Shown here: positions 40,250 to 51,026 of the stretch, piece after piece
Layout of the letters: every line of letters begins with the position of its first letter
Numbering within the stretch: position 1 is the first letter of the stretch
NCBI GenBank assembly: GCA_964016885.1
Contig: OZ024743.1
Location: forward strand, 165,215,732-165,279,731
DNA length: 64,000 nt
Direction of reading: 5' to 3'
DNA from: Eledone cirrhosa
Taxonomy: Eukaryota; Mollusca; Cephalopoda; Octopoda; Eledonidae
Notes under the pieces: model-generated
What the model saw: only the letters and a program-made list of their open reading frames with translations
Databases searched by the model: none
What the model was told of the DNA's origin: nothing
Made by a program: the position numbers and the translations under genes

Positions 40250-40628
40250 CCTAAAATAATTGTTTCTACTTTTAGCACAAGGCCAGCAATTATCTCAATG
40301 GATTACTGGTACTTTATTTTATCGACCCCGTAAGGATGAAAGGCAAAGTTAATTTCGGCGGGATTTGAACTCAGACCATAAGGGGGCGTAACTCTTTGCT
40401 GCAAAGTATGACGTCCGACCTTCTACCGATACTGCCCTAAAATAATTGTTTCTACTTTTGACACAAGGCCAGCAATTATCCCAGTGCATTACTGGTACTT
40501 TATTTTATCGACCCCGTAAGGATGAAAAGCAAAGTTAACCTCAGCGGGATTTGAACTCAGAATGGCAAGGGCCGTAACTCTATGTGTCAAATCATGGTGT
40601 CCGACCCTCTACCGATACTGCCAATCCA
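40250..40628 (-). mobile_element. Two tandem tRNA-derived SINEs
   Basis: Copy 1 is about 40250-40434 and copy 2 about 40435-40628, both minus and of the GGCAGTATCGGTAG family. Each begins CCCTAAAATAATTGTTTCTAC, so the second probably inserted at the end of the first, or the pair arose by duplication. They differ by about 10% in the body. Confidence 0.85.
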
Positions 40629-41030
40629 TGATAACTTATATTTAAATTTATTTACTAAAATATTCTGCTAGAAAAGTAGAAGTTTGATATATTATCAAGT
40701 GTTTTCATTGTTGATGCAAATTTCAATTGTTGTTTAGAAATGACATACAAATGGTGATTATAAAATTTCATATTTCTTTCACAAGTATTTCTACCAATAT
40801 AGCCGTCTCCTCTCAATATGTTTAATCAATTCTAAAATAATGAATCAGGATAACTATCTAACTATTCAATCACTCATAGGCGCGAGTCTACATATGAACA
40901 CATATCTGAGGAGCTTCATTAATCGATCGTTTCTCGAGCTGATTGGCAGGGAAACATGTAATATGTAATTAAAATGTATATGATGCAACACTGATTCTTT
41001 GTTCCCTTATATATTATTATTATTGATACT

Positions 41031-41474
41031 CTGCTCCCCACGAGCATCGAGTGCTCATCTCGGCATGCCGCATACGGACGCAATTAATTTGCAGCTCTAA
41101 TACCTATATATTGGTAGAACACTGGGAGGTTATATCCATAGGAGTAGAACACTCAGTCCATGGGACAAGTTCAGTAGAAATTAGTTCCACAACAGTTAAT
41201 AAACTATTTTCGAGGATATGTGTTTCATCTTTCGGATTTTCAACTCGAGTGAATGGGTTATAGTCGAAAGAGGGAAGGCTATATGAAGAATGTCAGGCAT
41301 GCGCAAGTTCATTGACAAGCGGGACAACTCAAATTAAACTGATGAGAGGGAGACAATTGAGATCGTTTTGGATAAAAATAGGTTGGGTCTGTAGTGGATG
41401 AAATTAGTCTGGGTCTTTGTAGTTATGTAATAAGTACTTGGCTGCGTGGCAACAGCGATTATAGAAATCAGATC
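41031..41474. other. Unassigned sequence, possibly PLE 3' region
   Basis: No ORF. It lies directly downstream (minus strand) of the PLE remnant and could be its untranslated end. I found no hammerhead core here. Confidence 0.35.
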
Positions 41475-42590
41475 TTGTATTTAGATAGGTACTGTTACAG
41501 GATATTTATTCATTCCTAGATGCACAGACAACAAGACAAATTCCCATTTCCGTATGGCCTAGATTTGGTCAGAATTTTCCATTTAATGGAAAGTTCTGAA
41601 CATATGTGGCTTGTGAGCTTCGTGGACGATCGTTTATCCAGGTGTCTGAGCGTCATCTTATGATTAAGGAAGCTTTCTTTAAACCGGTCCTCTGTCATAC
41701 CTACATGTTTTGACCTTCTGTTGTTTGTTTGGTTGGGTAGATGTAACTTCAGTTTCATAAACTAAAGCAAGTGTGTTGCACTGTTGTTGAAAAGGGCATG
41801 CTTCTGGCTTTCTGCAAGAGCAACCAGGTGGAGTTGAGCTCTTGGGATTGGTGGGGATGTGGGCTTTCATATTTCTAGCACAGTTTCACCCTGTGTCTAT
41901 TCAAGATAGGTCAGTATTTATGACCTGTAGGGAAGTGCTTATCTAGGAGTATTAAGAATTTTCTACCTATATTGGTTCTAACATTGAGTGAGAATGATGG
42001 GCAGAACCAAATTATTTTATTATTATTTCAACTTATTCTCCTCCTTAGGAGGGGAGTAAGAAATTGTATCAGAGAAGTCGCTGTTGGCTAACACAGCAAT
42101 GCAGTAAGGTGCCACTCTGTCAAAGATGGCCTTGTTAGAAGAAAAGTTAGAGATCCTAGTACTGAGATTTTTAACAACGTTTTAAAAGACTGTAGGTGGA
42201 TGACATGAGTTTTTGTGTATGTAGGTTAATTTTTTATTAAGTTTATGGAAAGGTCTGAATGCGTGTGTATGAAGGTCTAAATTAATGTCTAGGTAATCTA
42301 CGCTAGTCAGGTTTGTGGCTCAGTGATCCTAAGTCTTAACTCGTTAAAAGTAGCTATTAAGTCTTTTTTAAAATGGTCCAGGTTGTGACTGCTTTTATGG
42401 CTCGATAGGGTCAGACCATCATCGCGGTATAATCCCATGTGGAAGTCCGGGAATCTGACTCGCAACGTATCTAAAATGTATAATCCAACCAAATTGCATA
42501 CATCAGCACTATCGAATGATCCCATTGAGACATTGAGGTAGTTGATTTTTTTGTCCACGCTGAAGTCAAAAATTTTTTGTCCCTTACTGA
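41475..42590 (-). pseudogene. Penelope-like element: RT end and GIY-YIG-type region
   Basis: Minus strand. INYLNVSMGSFDSADVCNLVGLYILDTL, then MGLYRDDGLTLSSHKSS (the PLE-style Y-R-D-D-G catalytic box, 42440-42410) and FNELRLRITE; these are RT palm and thumb blocks of Penelope-like elements. Downstream, after shifts: CSCRKPEACPFQQQCNTLALVYETEVTSTQ (41870-41790), RFKESFLNHKMTLRHLDKRSSTKLTSHI, and IKWKILTKSRPYGNGNLSCCLCI. The CxC..CPF..QC motif and the F-K..F..H..TLRH block are the nuclease region. The 5' RT half is absent. Several stops. Expected function: target-primed reverse transcription; now inactive. Confidence 0.75.
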
Positions 42591-43605
42591 AGTCAAAAAG
42601 ATGTCCCAGAAAGTAACTCTTGAAAGTTTGTCATCCAGCTCAGCTATTAATGATGATGATGAAATCTTCAAGTCAGCACTGACCCCACAAATCACTGCAA
42701 ATAAAATCAACTCTTGATGATGCCACTCTTGTTGCCATGTAGGAATGAGAGAAACTATCAGTATGACAAGCAAGTACTTTTTACATCCCAATTGCAAAAA
42801 GTCTTATTTATGATGTGTCTGAACTCACAGTTCCCACTGAACCATTTATCAAGCAAGAACCAGTCACTGTGAGAAAATGGCTCAGGAAATTGATTAATCC
42901 ACTTTCACCACTGGAAGGCAGATCCTAGCTAGTCCTCCACCCAGATGAAGAATTATTGCCATCAGCTTCCCAATCCAGCATACTCAAAGATCGGATTGCA
43001 GTTTTAGTTACAGGAAAAGGAAAGGAGGAGCTCTTAGGTGTTCTGGTTGCAAGAGATGGAACCAGACAACAATTCACTGAAGTTGTTTTGAAGGAAATTC
43101 AACGACTCAAAATTGAGGATAGAATAATTGGTATGCCCTTCAACACCACCGCCAGTAACACCAGCATGCACCAAGGAGCTAATACGAGAATTGAAGCAGC
43201 TCTGAAAAAATCCATCTTGTGGCTGGTTTGCCATTATCACATTCTTGAACTGGTTTTCAAGAAAGTCTTCAAGATCTTTTTCCTATCATCTGGTTCCAGT
43301 ATCCCAATGTTGAAAAAGTTCCCATAACATTGGGACTCCATTGATAAGTCTCATTATCCTGGATGATGGTGAGGCTATGGAAGAGTTTTAAAAGCAAAAG
43401 AGGGAGGAGATAGTTGAATATCTACTGACTGAACTGATTTCTGGAGATCATCCCTGAGAAGACTATGCTGAATTCATAAAGCTCTCTCTTCTTTACCTTG
43501 GTGGCTGGCCATCCCCCAGTTCTTCTTGGTCCTAGGAGCTTACCATCAGACTTGTTACATGGCTACGGCCATATATGTGATCAAGATAGTTCTGTTAAAA
43601 AACAA
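42585..43605 (+). pseudogene. Unclassified DNA-transposon-like protein, C-terminal half
   Basis: The frame reads EVKKMSQKVTLESLSSSSAINDDDE, breaks, then at 42956: RIAVLVTGKGKEELLGVLVARDGT, RIIGMPFNTTASNTSMHQGANTRIEAALKK, ILWLVCHYHILELVFKKVF. Later pieces include LVLGAYHQTCYMATAIYVIKI. The 'G(M)xF(D/N)TT.SNT...GA...E' and 'CHYHILE' blocks look like the RNase H-fold core of a transposase-like family found in many invertebrates, with N replacing the expected Asp. I cannot name the superfamily. The N-terminal half lies inverted at 43603-44320. Confidence 0.5.
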
Positions 43606-44320
43606 CTTAAGTTACTTTCTCGGACATCTTTTTGACTTCTTCACCCCACTTTCTCTTTCTTACTTTCATATCATAAATCTTCTTTTCCTTCTTCTGATTG
43701 GCTCTCACATGTTCTGCATCAACACCAGCCAGGATTGAAGATATCTGATCTCGCTGTGTCTGAAGGAAAGCTTCGTCTTCAAATGGGACATCCTTTAGTT
43801 CAAGAATGCTTGCAATGTCAAAAATTTCCTCTAGATCACCTTTCCAAATCTCACGCTTTGCAATTGCTTTATTATTGATACTCCTTATACAATTTCTCAA
43901 CTGAAGTGCAGATGTTTTTTTTCTGCTTTGGTGAGGGCATTTGCTTTTCTCCACACTTCCTGGATCTTCTGACAAGTGTTTTTTACGGCAACTGAAATTG
44001 TCTCTCCGAGTTTGGCGTGACAATAGAGAAAGCACAAGAGCACTTGTTTGGAGGGGAATCGAGTCTGAAGTAAATGCTCCTCATAATCTTGATGAGTTAT
44101 CAAAATAGATTTCGAAAAGCTCACCACATCAACGTGATATCAAATAGTTCTTTGTACGAACAATGAAAACAAATCACTGATGTAAAATTATTTCTACATA
44201 CTTTAAGATTATGGTTCATTTCTTTTCCATTGAGAATCCTATAATAGGTAGCAATGTCTCCTGCTTGTACATAGACAAAAGCAAACAAAAACTGCAACCT
44301 AGTCACAATCAACAAGTGTT
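43603..44320 (-). pseudogene. Same transposon-like protein, N-terminal half, inverted
   Basis: Minus-strand pieces: FPSKQVLLCFLYCHAKLGETISVAVKNTCQKIQEVWRKA (44080 on), then KGDLEEIFDIASILELKDVPFEDEAFLQTQRDQISSILAGVDAEHV, ending KRKWGEEVKKMSEKVT at 43607. The last dozen residues overlap the start of the plus-strand half (EVKKMSQKVT), so the two frames are parts of one protein lying in convergent orientation. Confidence 0.5.
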
Positions 44321-44689
44321 GAAGTTAAACATTTTCATTTTTTTGGCATAGAATTTAAAAAGGACCAAATTGGGCAACCCATAAATATATTTGTATCTCC
44401 TCGTAGTTTTACCCATGTAGCTTTTATGTGAAAATGGATTCAGGGTGCAATTGACATTAGGTAATGCCAACAAAAAAGATTTTCCTTATAAATATGAAAC
44501 ACCTTAACATATAAATACATATATATATATATATAAATGGAAAAAATGAAATTTCATTTCTCACTCTTAGTACGGCTGATACTTAAATATAAATATGTAT
44601 ACGTACATACATATATGTATACAGACGTACAGTAGTATGTATATACATACATGTACACATATATATATGTATGTATGGGTTTACCGAAC

Positions 44690-44968
44690 ATTTATTTTAA
44701 TGCTCGGTTTGTTTGTAAACAAACAGCCTGAATTATTAGCCTTACAGTGTTTGGCAACCATCGTTGCCATTTTGTTCAACACTGACAAAGGAACAATGAA
44801 CTAGTTTCAAGCTTATTAGCTGTCATCAACACTGTTTACCTTCCTGTCAGTTGATTGAATGTTTGAAAGTATATACTTTCCTTATGCATATTAACGGCTG
44901 AGCAGCCTAATTTGCATATCGAGTGTACGGCTAATAATTTGGGCTGTTTGTGTATGTATACATACTTA

Positions 44969-44970
<2 letters not shown>
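44690..44970. repeat. Short inverted-repeat element
   Basis: GTTTGTAAACAAACAGCC and the AATTATTAGCC next to it (44708-44741) are complemented by GGCTAATAATTTGGGCTGTTTG (44930-44951). About 190 bp lies between, without a gene. MITE-like, but with no clear target duplication. The preceding 44321-44690 holds only AT-rich DNA and TACATA microsatellites. Confidence 0.4.

Positions 44971-45007
<37 letters not shown>
44968..45007. repeat. (TA)n microsatellite
   Basis: About 18 TA units against the (ATC)n tail complement of the next RTE fragment. Confidence 0.9.
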
Positions 45008-45011
<4 letters not shown>

Positions 45012-45575
45012 TCATCATCATCATCATTTTTACGTCTGTTTTTCCACTTTTGCATGGGTTAGACAGGTCTTTCTCAGCACGGCATCTCTCCAATCATTGC
45101 GATCCTTTGTCATCTTCTCTGTGAGTCTTAGCTCTCACTACTTCTGCCCAGGTCTTTCTTGGTTTACCTCGACTGTGGCTTCCTTCCACTGGCATTTTCT
45201 GGCATTTCTTCTCCCTCAACTCTTCCAAGCTCTGCCTCTCTCGCACACTTATATTGCACATCCAACAGAGCATGGCTGCTTCATTTCTCTCTAGTCTACA
45301 CATGTCCTCTGCAGTCACAGCCCATGTTTCACCTCCATGCAGCAATGCAATTCACACACAGGCATCATATTGTCATCTTTTTGTACATAGGGAGAAACCT
45401 TTTTGTGGTCAGCAGTGGGAGTAGCTCTCTGAACTTTTTCCATGCTGTCCTTATTCTAGCTATTATGTTCTCAGTGCACTCTACTTCATTGCTAATTATG
45501 TTGCCTAGATAACAGAAGCTATCAATCACTTCAATGGGTAGTGGCAGCTTGTGGTTAAAATGTTTAGTCATTATT
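45008..45575 (-). pseudogene. RTE LINE C-terminal fragment (minus)
   Basis: Tail complement ATCATCATCATCATCATCAT at 45008. Minus-strand translation: LPLPIEVIDSFCYLGNIISNEVECTENIIARIRTAWKKFRELLPLL, MLHGGETWAVTAEDMCRLERNEAAMLCWMCNISV, and CQKMPVEGSHSRGKPRKTWAEVVRA. The HVMRM segment is deleted (ELREKKCQK joins directly). One frameshift near 45365. Confidence 0.8.
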
Positions 45576-45682
45576 TTAATATTGTGTAAAATGAAACAAA
45601 CATATAAAATGAAAATTTATACATAAGCTTGATAAAATCCTAAATGAAAAAAAATCAATTTTTACTTACTAATAAATTGTTA

Positions 45683-47500
45683 TAGTTCAAGCTTGATCCA
45701 TTCATTTAAAAACGAAATCCATTCTTCTTGTTTTACTTTGAGCAAAAATGTTAATAAATTTCTCCTTGGATGGCTGTTGTGGAAATTTTTCTCCCTTGAA
45801 AGCACTGCAAGTGCATTTACTCTTTCAGGATTTATAGTACTCCTTAGAAAAGTTTTTATTCTTTTCAGTGTTGAAAAGCAGTGTTCTGGCTTTGATGTCT
45901 TGGAAATTGTCAAGAGTCAAGAGGATTTTTATCAGTTTCATAATTTCACTAAGGACACCATCTAAATTATTTTCCAAGATAATTTTCAGCAGCTCAATTA
46001 ATTTGCAATATTCATGCATATCGGATCTACAATAGAATACTTTTAGTTCAGTTCCAAGCTTTTCTTTGTCAATCATCGGATATACTTCAGTGGTCAGTAC
46101 TATCTCTTCTGTAGGCAGTTCATTCTTAAAACTAGTGAAGCTTTTCTTGTTGAACAATTTAGCAGCTACTAAGTGTTTAGTGGAAGAATATCTGTCCATT
46201 ATATCGACACATATGTAGTCACACACTTGCTTTGCTTCTGCTATGAATGTCTTTGAAGGATTCTCACAGTACTTCGAGTTTCTTATTTCTAAAATAGCAG
46301 TTTTGAAATCTGTTATATATCCATTGCCTTTAAACACACAAATTTCTCGAGATTGCATTTGGTTGTAAATTATTTCAACATGAGGAATAATCTGATGAAA
46401 AAGCTCTAACCAAAATATGAAATTATCATCATTCAAGTATTTCAAAAATTCCTGTTGTTTCTGCAATGGTTTGATGTTGACTGAATTTCAGTAACACAGC
46501 TTTTTAAAGGTTATGAATTTTCATGAACTCTGTTCACGTTCCGTTTGTTAAAGTTCCACTTTGTAGAGGATGGACGTGGAATGCTGATGTCCATATGCTT
46601 CTTGAGAATGGATACATGTTGTGGTGCTTTTAAAAAGAATGTTGGAATAGCCAAAATGTTAGAGAAAAATATTCTTGCGTTCCGTATAATACAGCATTTC
46701 TCATTATTGAATTATGTTGATGTGCATAACAATCAAATGTGCATTACTATAAATTGCTTTTAATTTTGCTTGAACTCCTGCTTTTTTACCTTTGATGACA
46801 TTTGCACCATCAAATGTCTGAGCTATCAGTTTTTGTCCATTTCCTTGAAGGATTATGTCTAATTGTTCTAGAATATATTTTGATATGCCATCTGCAGTTT
46901 GATTTTCAGGAATAAAGAATCCCCCAAAATGCTAAAATATTTCTTCATTCAACACGTACTGTAGAACAATGACCATTTGTGTGCATTGTGAAACATCTGT
47001 TGAGTCATCAGCCATGACAGTTACAAACAAAGCTTCTCTAATTCCTGTCCTTATCTCCTCATGGTACATTTGCAGCAGGCAGTTAAGTATCTCATTCTGA
47101 ATTGTCATAAAAACACCTTTGAAGACCTTATTGTTTTCTAAGTGATTCTTCAAATGTGGATTAATCTTCTAAATACCCCTAGATTTACTGAATCATATTT
47201 TTAATTATGTCCACATTAGGGAGTTCAAAGTTTCCATAAAATAAAATGCAATCTATTATTTTGGATAAAATTTAAAGGTTCTTTGTAACCTTCATGTTAT
47301 GCTCATTGATTGAAAGTCTGTATGCCTCACTAAGTTTTTCCTTAATATTTACGCTTCTTACAAGTGACAGTAAAACCACATTTTCAACATGCTTCTTTGA
47401 TTTCTCATGTTTTTCAGTTTTTTTTTTCATTTTGTTTATAATTCTAAAACCGTGTTTTGTCCACGTTACACCACATCCAAACAGTAATCACAGGAAGCAA
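45683..47500 (-). pseudogene. hAT-like transposase remnant (DUF4371/dimerisation type)
   Basis: Minus-strand order: a degraded N-terminal stretch (47500-47170); HLENNKVFKGVFMTIQNEILNCLLQMYHEEIRTGIREALFVTVMADDSTDVSQCTQMVIVLQYV (47150-46935), containing the catalytic-type 'ADDSTDVS' block; a gap; then 46466-45825 with FLKYLNDDNFIFWLELFHQIIPHVEIIYNQMQ; and the C-terminal dimerisation-type EHCFSTLKRIKTFLRSTINPERVNALAVLS (45900-45810). These are signatures of hAT-superfamily transposases that cut and paste DNA. At least four breaks; terminal repeats not identified. A domesticated gene is unlikely because of the stops. Confidence 0.7.
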
Positions 47501-47789
47501 AACAAAGCATTTTTCATTTCACAGCCACAGAGCCAACTTTTTCATTCAGAATTAAAGCTATGAATATACCTCTTGTATCGAATGTATTTTCCATTCGTGG
47601 CTGAGATATCTGAATATCAGGTGTTGAACAGCCCTTTTCTTAACTGTAACTTTCTCATGGAGGGACAACTGTGAAAATTTAAGCTGTTGAAGTTGACTTA
47701 TTGCCACAAAACTTATTTCTTGGGAGGCAAGGAGGTCATGGTTAAATTATTTAAATTTTCTATATAATAAAAGGAGTCTCAGCTGTCTT

Positions 47790-48065
47790 CATTCCTTGAG
47801 CCAGTCTCAGACTTCTGTGATGCAAATGAACTAACCATCTGCAACATAAATTTCAGGAAACCAGCCAACCACCTGATTTCATATCAATCAGGTAAACATA
47901 TAAGCCAAATTTATTACTTACTTGTTAGACAGCAACACAAACATACTGTAATAAATACTAAGGCCTTCCCTGGGGAAGAATGCACTGCCCAGTGCAAGTT
48001 AGTTATTAGTGACATCAAAATAAACAAAAGACAGAATTACAGCAATACAAGGAAAAAGAGTTGGA
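47790..48065 (+). pseudogene. RTE endonuclease C-terminal fragment
   Basis: The reading 'FCDANELTICNINFRKPANHLISYQSGKHISQIYYLLVRQQ' and 'AFPGEECTAQCKLVISDIKINKR' parallels 55160-55380 (FCDASALTICNTNFQKPTNHLITYKSGEHISQIDFLLVRQR). The DNA-binding D of SQID has become Y and the catalytic His position is lost (QCKL versus QHRL). About 275 bp. Confidence 0.7.
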
Positions 48066-48169
48066 TGACACCCTCAATCCCTTCAGGGGTATGCCAACCT
48101 ACTGGCTACTGGAGAAGAGATGGATCAGTCCATGGGAAACTTAGAGCCTGTTTATGATGACATGGATTT

Positions 48170-51020
48170 AAACCCCTCAGGGAGGTCCACTGCTGATGTG
48201 CACAGAGGCGCCTGAGCCTGGATCACCTTACACAAACAAACTCGTGTTTGCACATGGAATGTGCAAACACTATCTCAAACAGGAAAACTGGCTAGCATAA
48301 CTCGAGAGATGAGGCGATGCAACATTGATATCTTGGGCATTGCTGAAATACATCAGGCAGGATCAGGGCCTTTCACTGCTGTTGAAGGAGAGTTTGTGAT
48401 GTACTCAGGAGGAGACAGGGATAGGAGTCATTCTTTCAAAGGAGGCATCACACAGCATGCTGTCCTACCAACCAGTTAATAATAGAATATTGTATGTCTG
48501 CATTAAAGCAACATCGATCAGCCTGTCCTTTATTCAGGTATACTCACCTAGAGCGGAGGTAGATGAATAAGAGGCAGAGGTTTTCTAAGAGTTGATACAA
48601 GAAATGCTGCAGAAATGCCAGTCAGGACATTGTAATAGTGGCAGGGTACTTCAATGCTAAAGTTGGAGAGAAATCAGGAGACACTGCTGTGTGTGGAAAA
48701 TGCAATCTGGGCACACTTAGTGAGGCAGGTGAAAGACTGATTAATTTTTGGCATGACAATGACCTTTTCATAACGAACACGGCTTTTAATCACCACATGA
48801 GGTGAAGGTACACCTGGCTGTCTCCTGGGGCAAGATCCAGGAACCAGATAAGCTACATATTGATCAAGAGGAGATAGATGAGTTGTGTCACAAATCCAAA
48901 GCCTACCCTGAGATAGATTGTGGATCTGACCTCAATCATGCTTAAAGTCAAGAGGGAAAGGTAAGAAAAAAAGAGCCCATGGTTTACTGGAAAACTCAGA
49001 GGTGATGAGTAGATATAACCTAGAAGTAACAAATTTGAAGCACTCCAACTACTTCAAGAAGAGAGAACACCTGAAAAGCTGTTTATGGCAATCAAAGAGA
49101 CAGTAAAGACAACAGCGGAGGAAATGCTTGGGAGCGAGCCAAAAAGACTGAGGAAAGTGTGGATCTCTAAAGCCACTCTCTATCTGATGGACGAGCTCAA
49201 AAAACTCAAATGTACCAGGGCTACTTCCAAGTTTAATGAAACAAAGTACCAGGAATTGGATAAAGCAGTACAGCAAGAAGAAACCAGAGACGACAAGGCA
49301 TGATGGTTGGAAGAGCAATGTGTTGAGGTTGAGGGGGCATTGCAGAAACATAATATACGGAAGGCATCCAGTGTCATAAAGTCATTAAAAATCGGCTTCC
49401 ATGAAAAACATTGGGGATGACGAAGGAAAGGTCCTGACTGATCTTCAGGACATTCTTAAAAGGTGGAAGGAGTATGGAGAAAGTTTGTATTGGGAGGATG
49501 GGGAGGTAACTAACCAACAAGTCGATTTGGGAGGGAAGAATTTTCATCCATTCTGGAATTAGAAGTTAAGAAGGCTTTGAATAGGATGCCTAACAATAAA
49601 TCTGCTTGTATCGATGACTTGCCTGCAGAGCCTTTAAAGACAGACAACGAAACAATGATTAAGATATTGTGCCAACTATGCAATAGAATTGTAGAAACAG
49701 GTGAGTGGCTTGCTGATTGGAAGAAGGCAGGTTTTATTCCCATACCAAAAATTGTTGGAACAACAAAATGTACAGAACTTCAGATGATTGCTCTCATTAG
49801 CTACTCTAGCAAGATCCTCTTGCGGCTTCTCTTAGAGAGAACGCGGGGAACAGTAGAAGAACAGTGTATGGATGAACAAATGGGTTTCAGAAAGAGGGTG
49901 GGGATCAGGGATCAGATTTTCAATATCAGAATTATCATGGAAAAAGGAAGGGAGTTTAATGTGCTTTTATATTTAGCATTTGTAGACTATAAAAAAGCAT
50001 TTGACACTGTATTACATTCAGTGCTTTGGAAGGTATTGAAGATGGGATTGAATGGCACAATGGTGGAATTATTAAAGAATCTGTATGATGAGCAACAAAC
50101 TGCAGGGAGAGTGGGAAAAAAGCACATAGAATGGTTCACTGTAAACAAAGGAGTTCGATAGGGATGCCTGTGTCACCTTTGGCATTCAATCTTTACTCTG
50201 AGGAGGGGATGAGAAAGTCAGTAGATATGCTCTCCTGGGTTGGGGTTACTATTGGTGGGAAAGAGATCAACAACCTGCAGTATGCCGACCACATAGTGCT
50301 CATAGCAAACACACCAGTAAATCTACAAACACTGCTGGATAAAATTTACAGAATTTCAAGGGAATATAGTCTGGAGATCAACATCAAAAAGTAATGGCAG
50401 CAACTAGACAGAAGGAAGAAATGAACATACAGTGCCAAGATGCCAGGCTTGAACAAGTTGAGAAGTTCAATACTTGAGCAGACAGCAGAGGGAAGCTGGG
50501 AAATAAGGACAAGACTAGCAACTGCAAGAACAGTCCTGAGGACACTCAGCAGCCTTTGGAAGGATAGAGCTCTTATAAAGTCCACCAAAAAGAAAGTAAA
50601 CAAAACATCAGTGTGGCCGATAGCTCTATAAAGTTGTGAATTATGGACTTTAAAGGCATCTGATTTGAAATGTCATGCTATAGGTGTGCACTTAGAATTA
50701 GCTGGACAGCTCACAGAACAAATGAATCTGTCCTGGAAGAGACTGGTGCAAATCAACAGTTGGTTGAAACAGTAAGGAAGAAGAAACTTCTGTATTTTGG
50801 TCATGTCATCAGGGCCCACAATTTGACTACCCATATCCTTGAGGGATGAATACAAGGAAAACTGGCCATGGGATGGCAGAAAAGTAGATCGACAGATGAT
50901 ATTAAGGAATGGACAAGAATGAGTTTGGCAGAATGTACAGCTATGGCAAGAGACAGGAAAAGATTGAAAGTGCTGGTCCATGACCTTGACCCTCAGATAT
51001 GAGAATGGGATGAGGCTAGG
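48170..51020 (+). mobile_element. RTE/BovB-like LINE, second family
   Basis: It begins with an APE-type nuclease start near 48245 and ends near 51015 with FGHVI, RARGRQKSRWTDDI-like and AMARDRKR-like blocks. It has no (ATG)n tail of its own and directly abuts the tail of the minus-strand RTE at 51027. About 2.8 kb, almost full ORF2 length but with many small indels. Confidence 0.7.
48240..50990 (+). pseudogene. ORF2 (APE endonuclease-RT) of the BovB-like LINE
   Basis: Frames in order: CTWNVQTLSQTGKLASITREMRRCNIDILGIAEIHQ (48245; nuclease N-terminus, with the expected final E-x-R/H-W residue region altered); a shifted 'YFNAKVGE' block (48650); MAIKETVKTTAEEMLGSEPKR (49085); NRMPNNKSACIDDLPAEPLK (49577); LLYLAFVDYKKAFDTVLHSVLWKVLKMG (49965; first catalytic Asp); FTVNKGVR then a stop and MPVSPLAFNLYSEEGMRKS (50130); INNLQYADHIVLIANTPVNLQTLLDK (50270). 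The RT box is YADH, so one catalytic Asp is lost. The tail has LATARTVLRTLSSLWKDRALIKSTKK and later 'YFGHVI'. Inactive. Confidence 0.75.
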
Positions 51021-51026
51021 CTATAT

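Larger units (their letters stand above)
36826..41030. repeat. 4.2-kb unit bounded by long inverted repeats
   Basis: The outer arms 36826-37025 and 41030-40840 are reverse complements (for example AATATATAAG.GAACAAAGAATC and TACATTTTAATTACATATTACAT). The inner arm parts 37256-37420 and 40050-39880 are also reverse complements (CATCCTGTTAAATTGTATTC). SINE insertions separate outer from inner part on both sides. The unit encloses two PLE endonuclease remnants. PLEs commonly end in inverted copies, so this may be one PLE with a second nested in it. Confidence 0.65.

Noticed and set aside
45683..47500. hAT-like transposase as a domesticated host gene
   Set aside because: Frameshifts and stops interrupt every domain, and no exon structure is visible.
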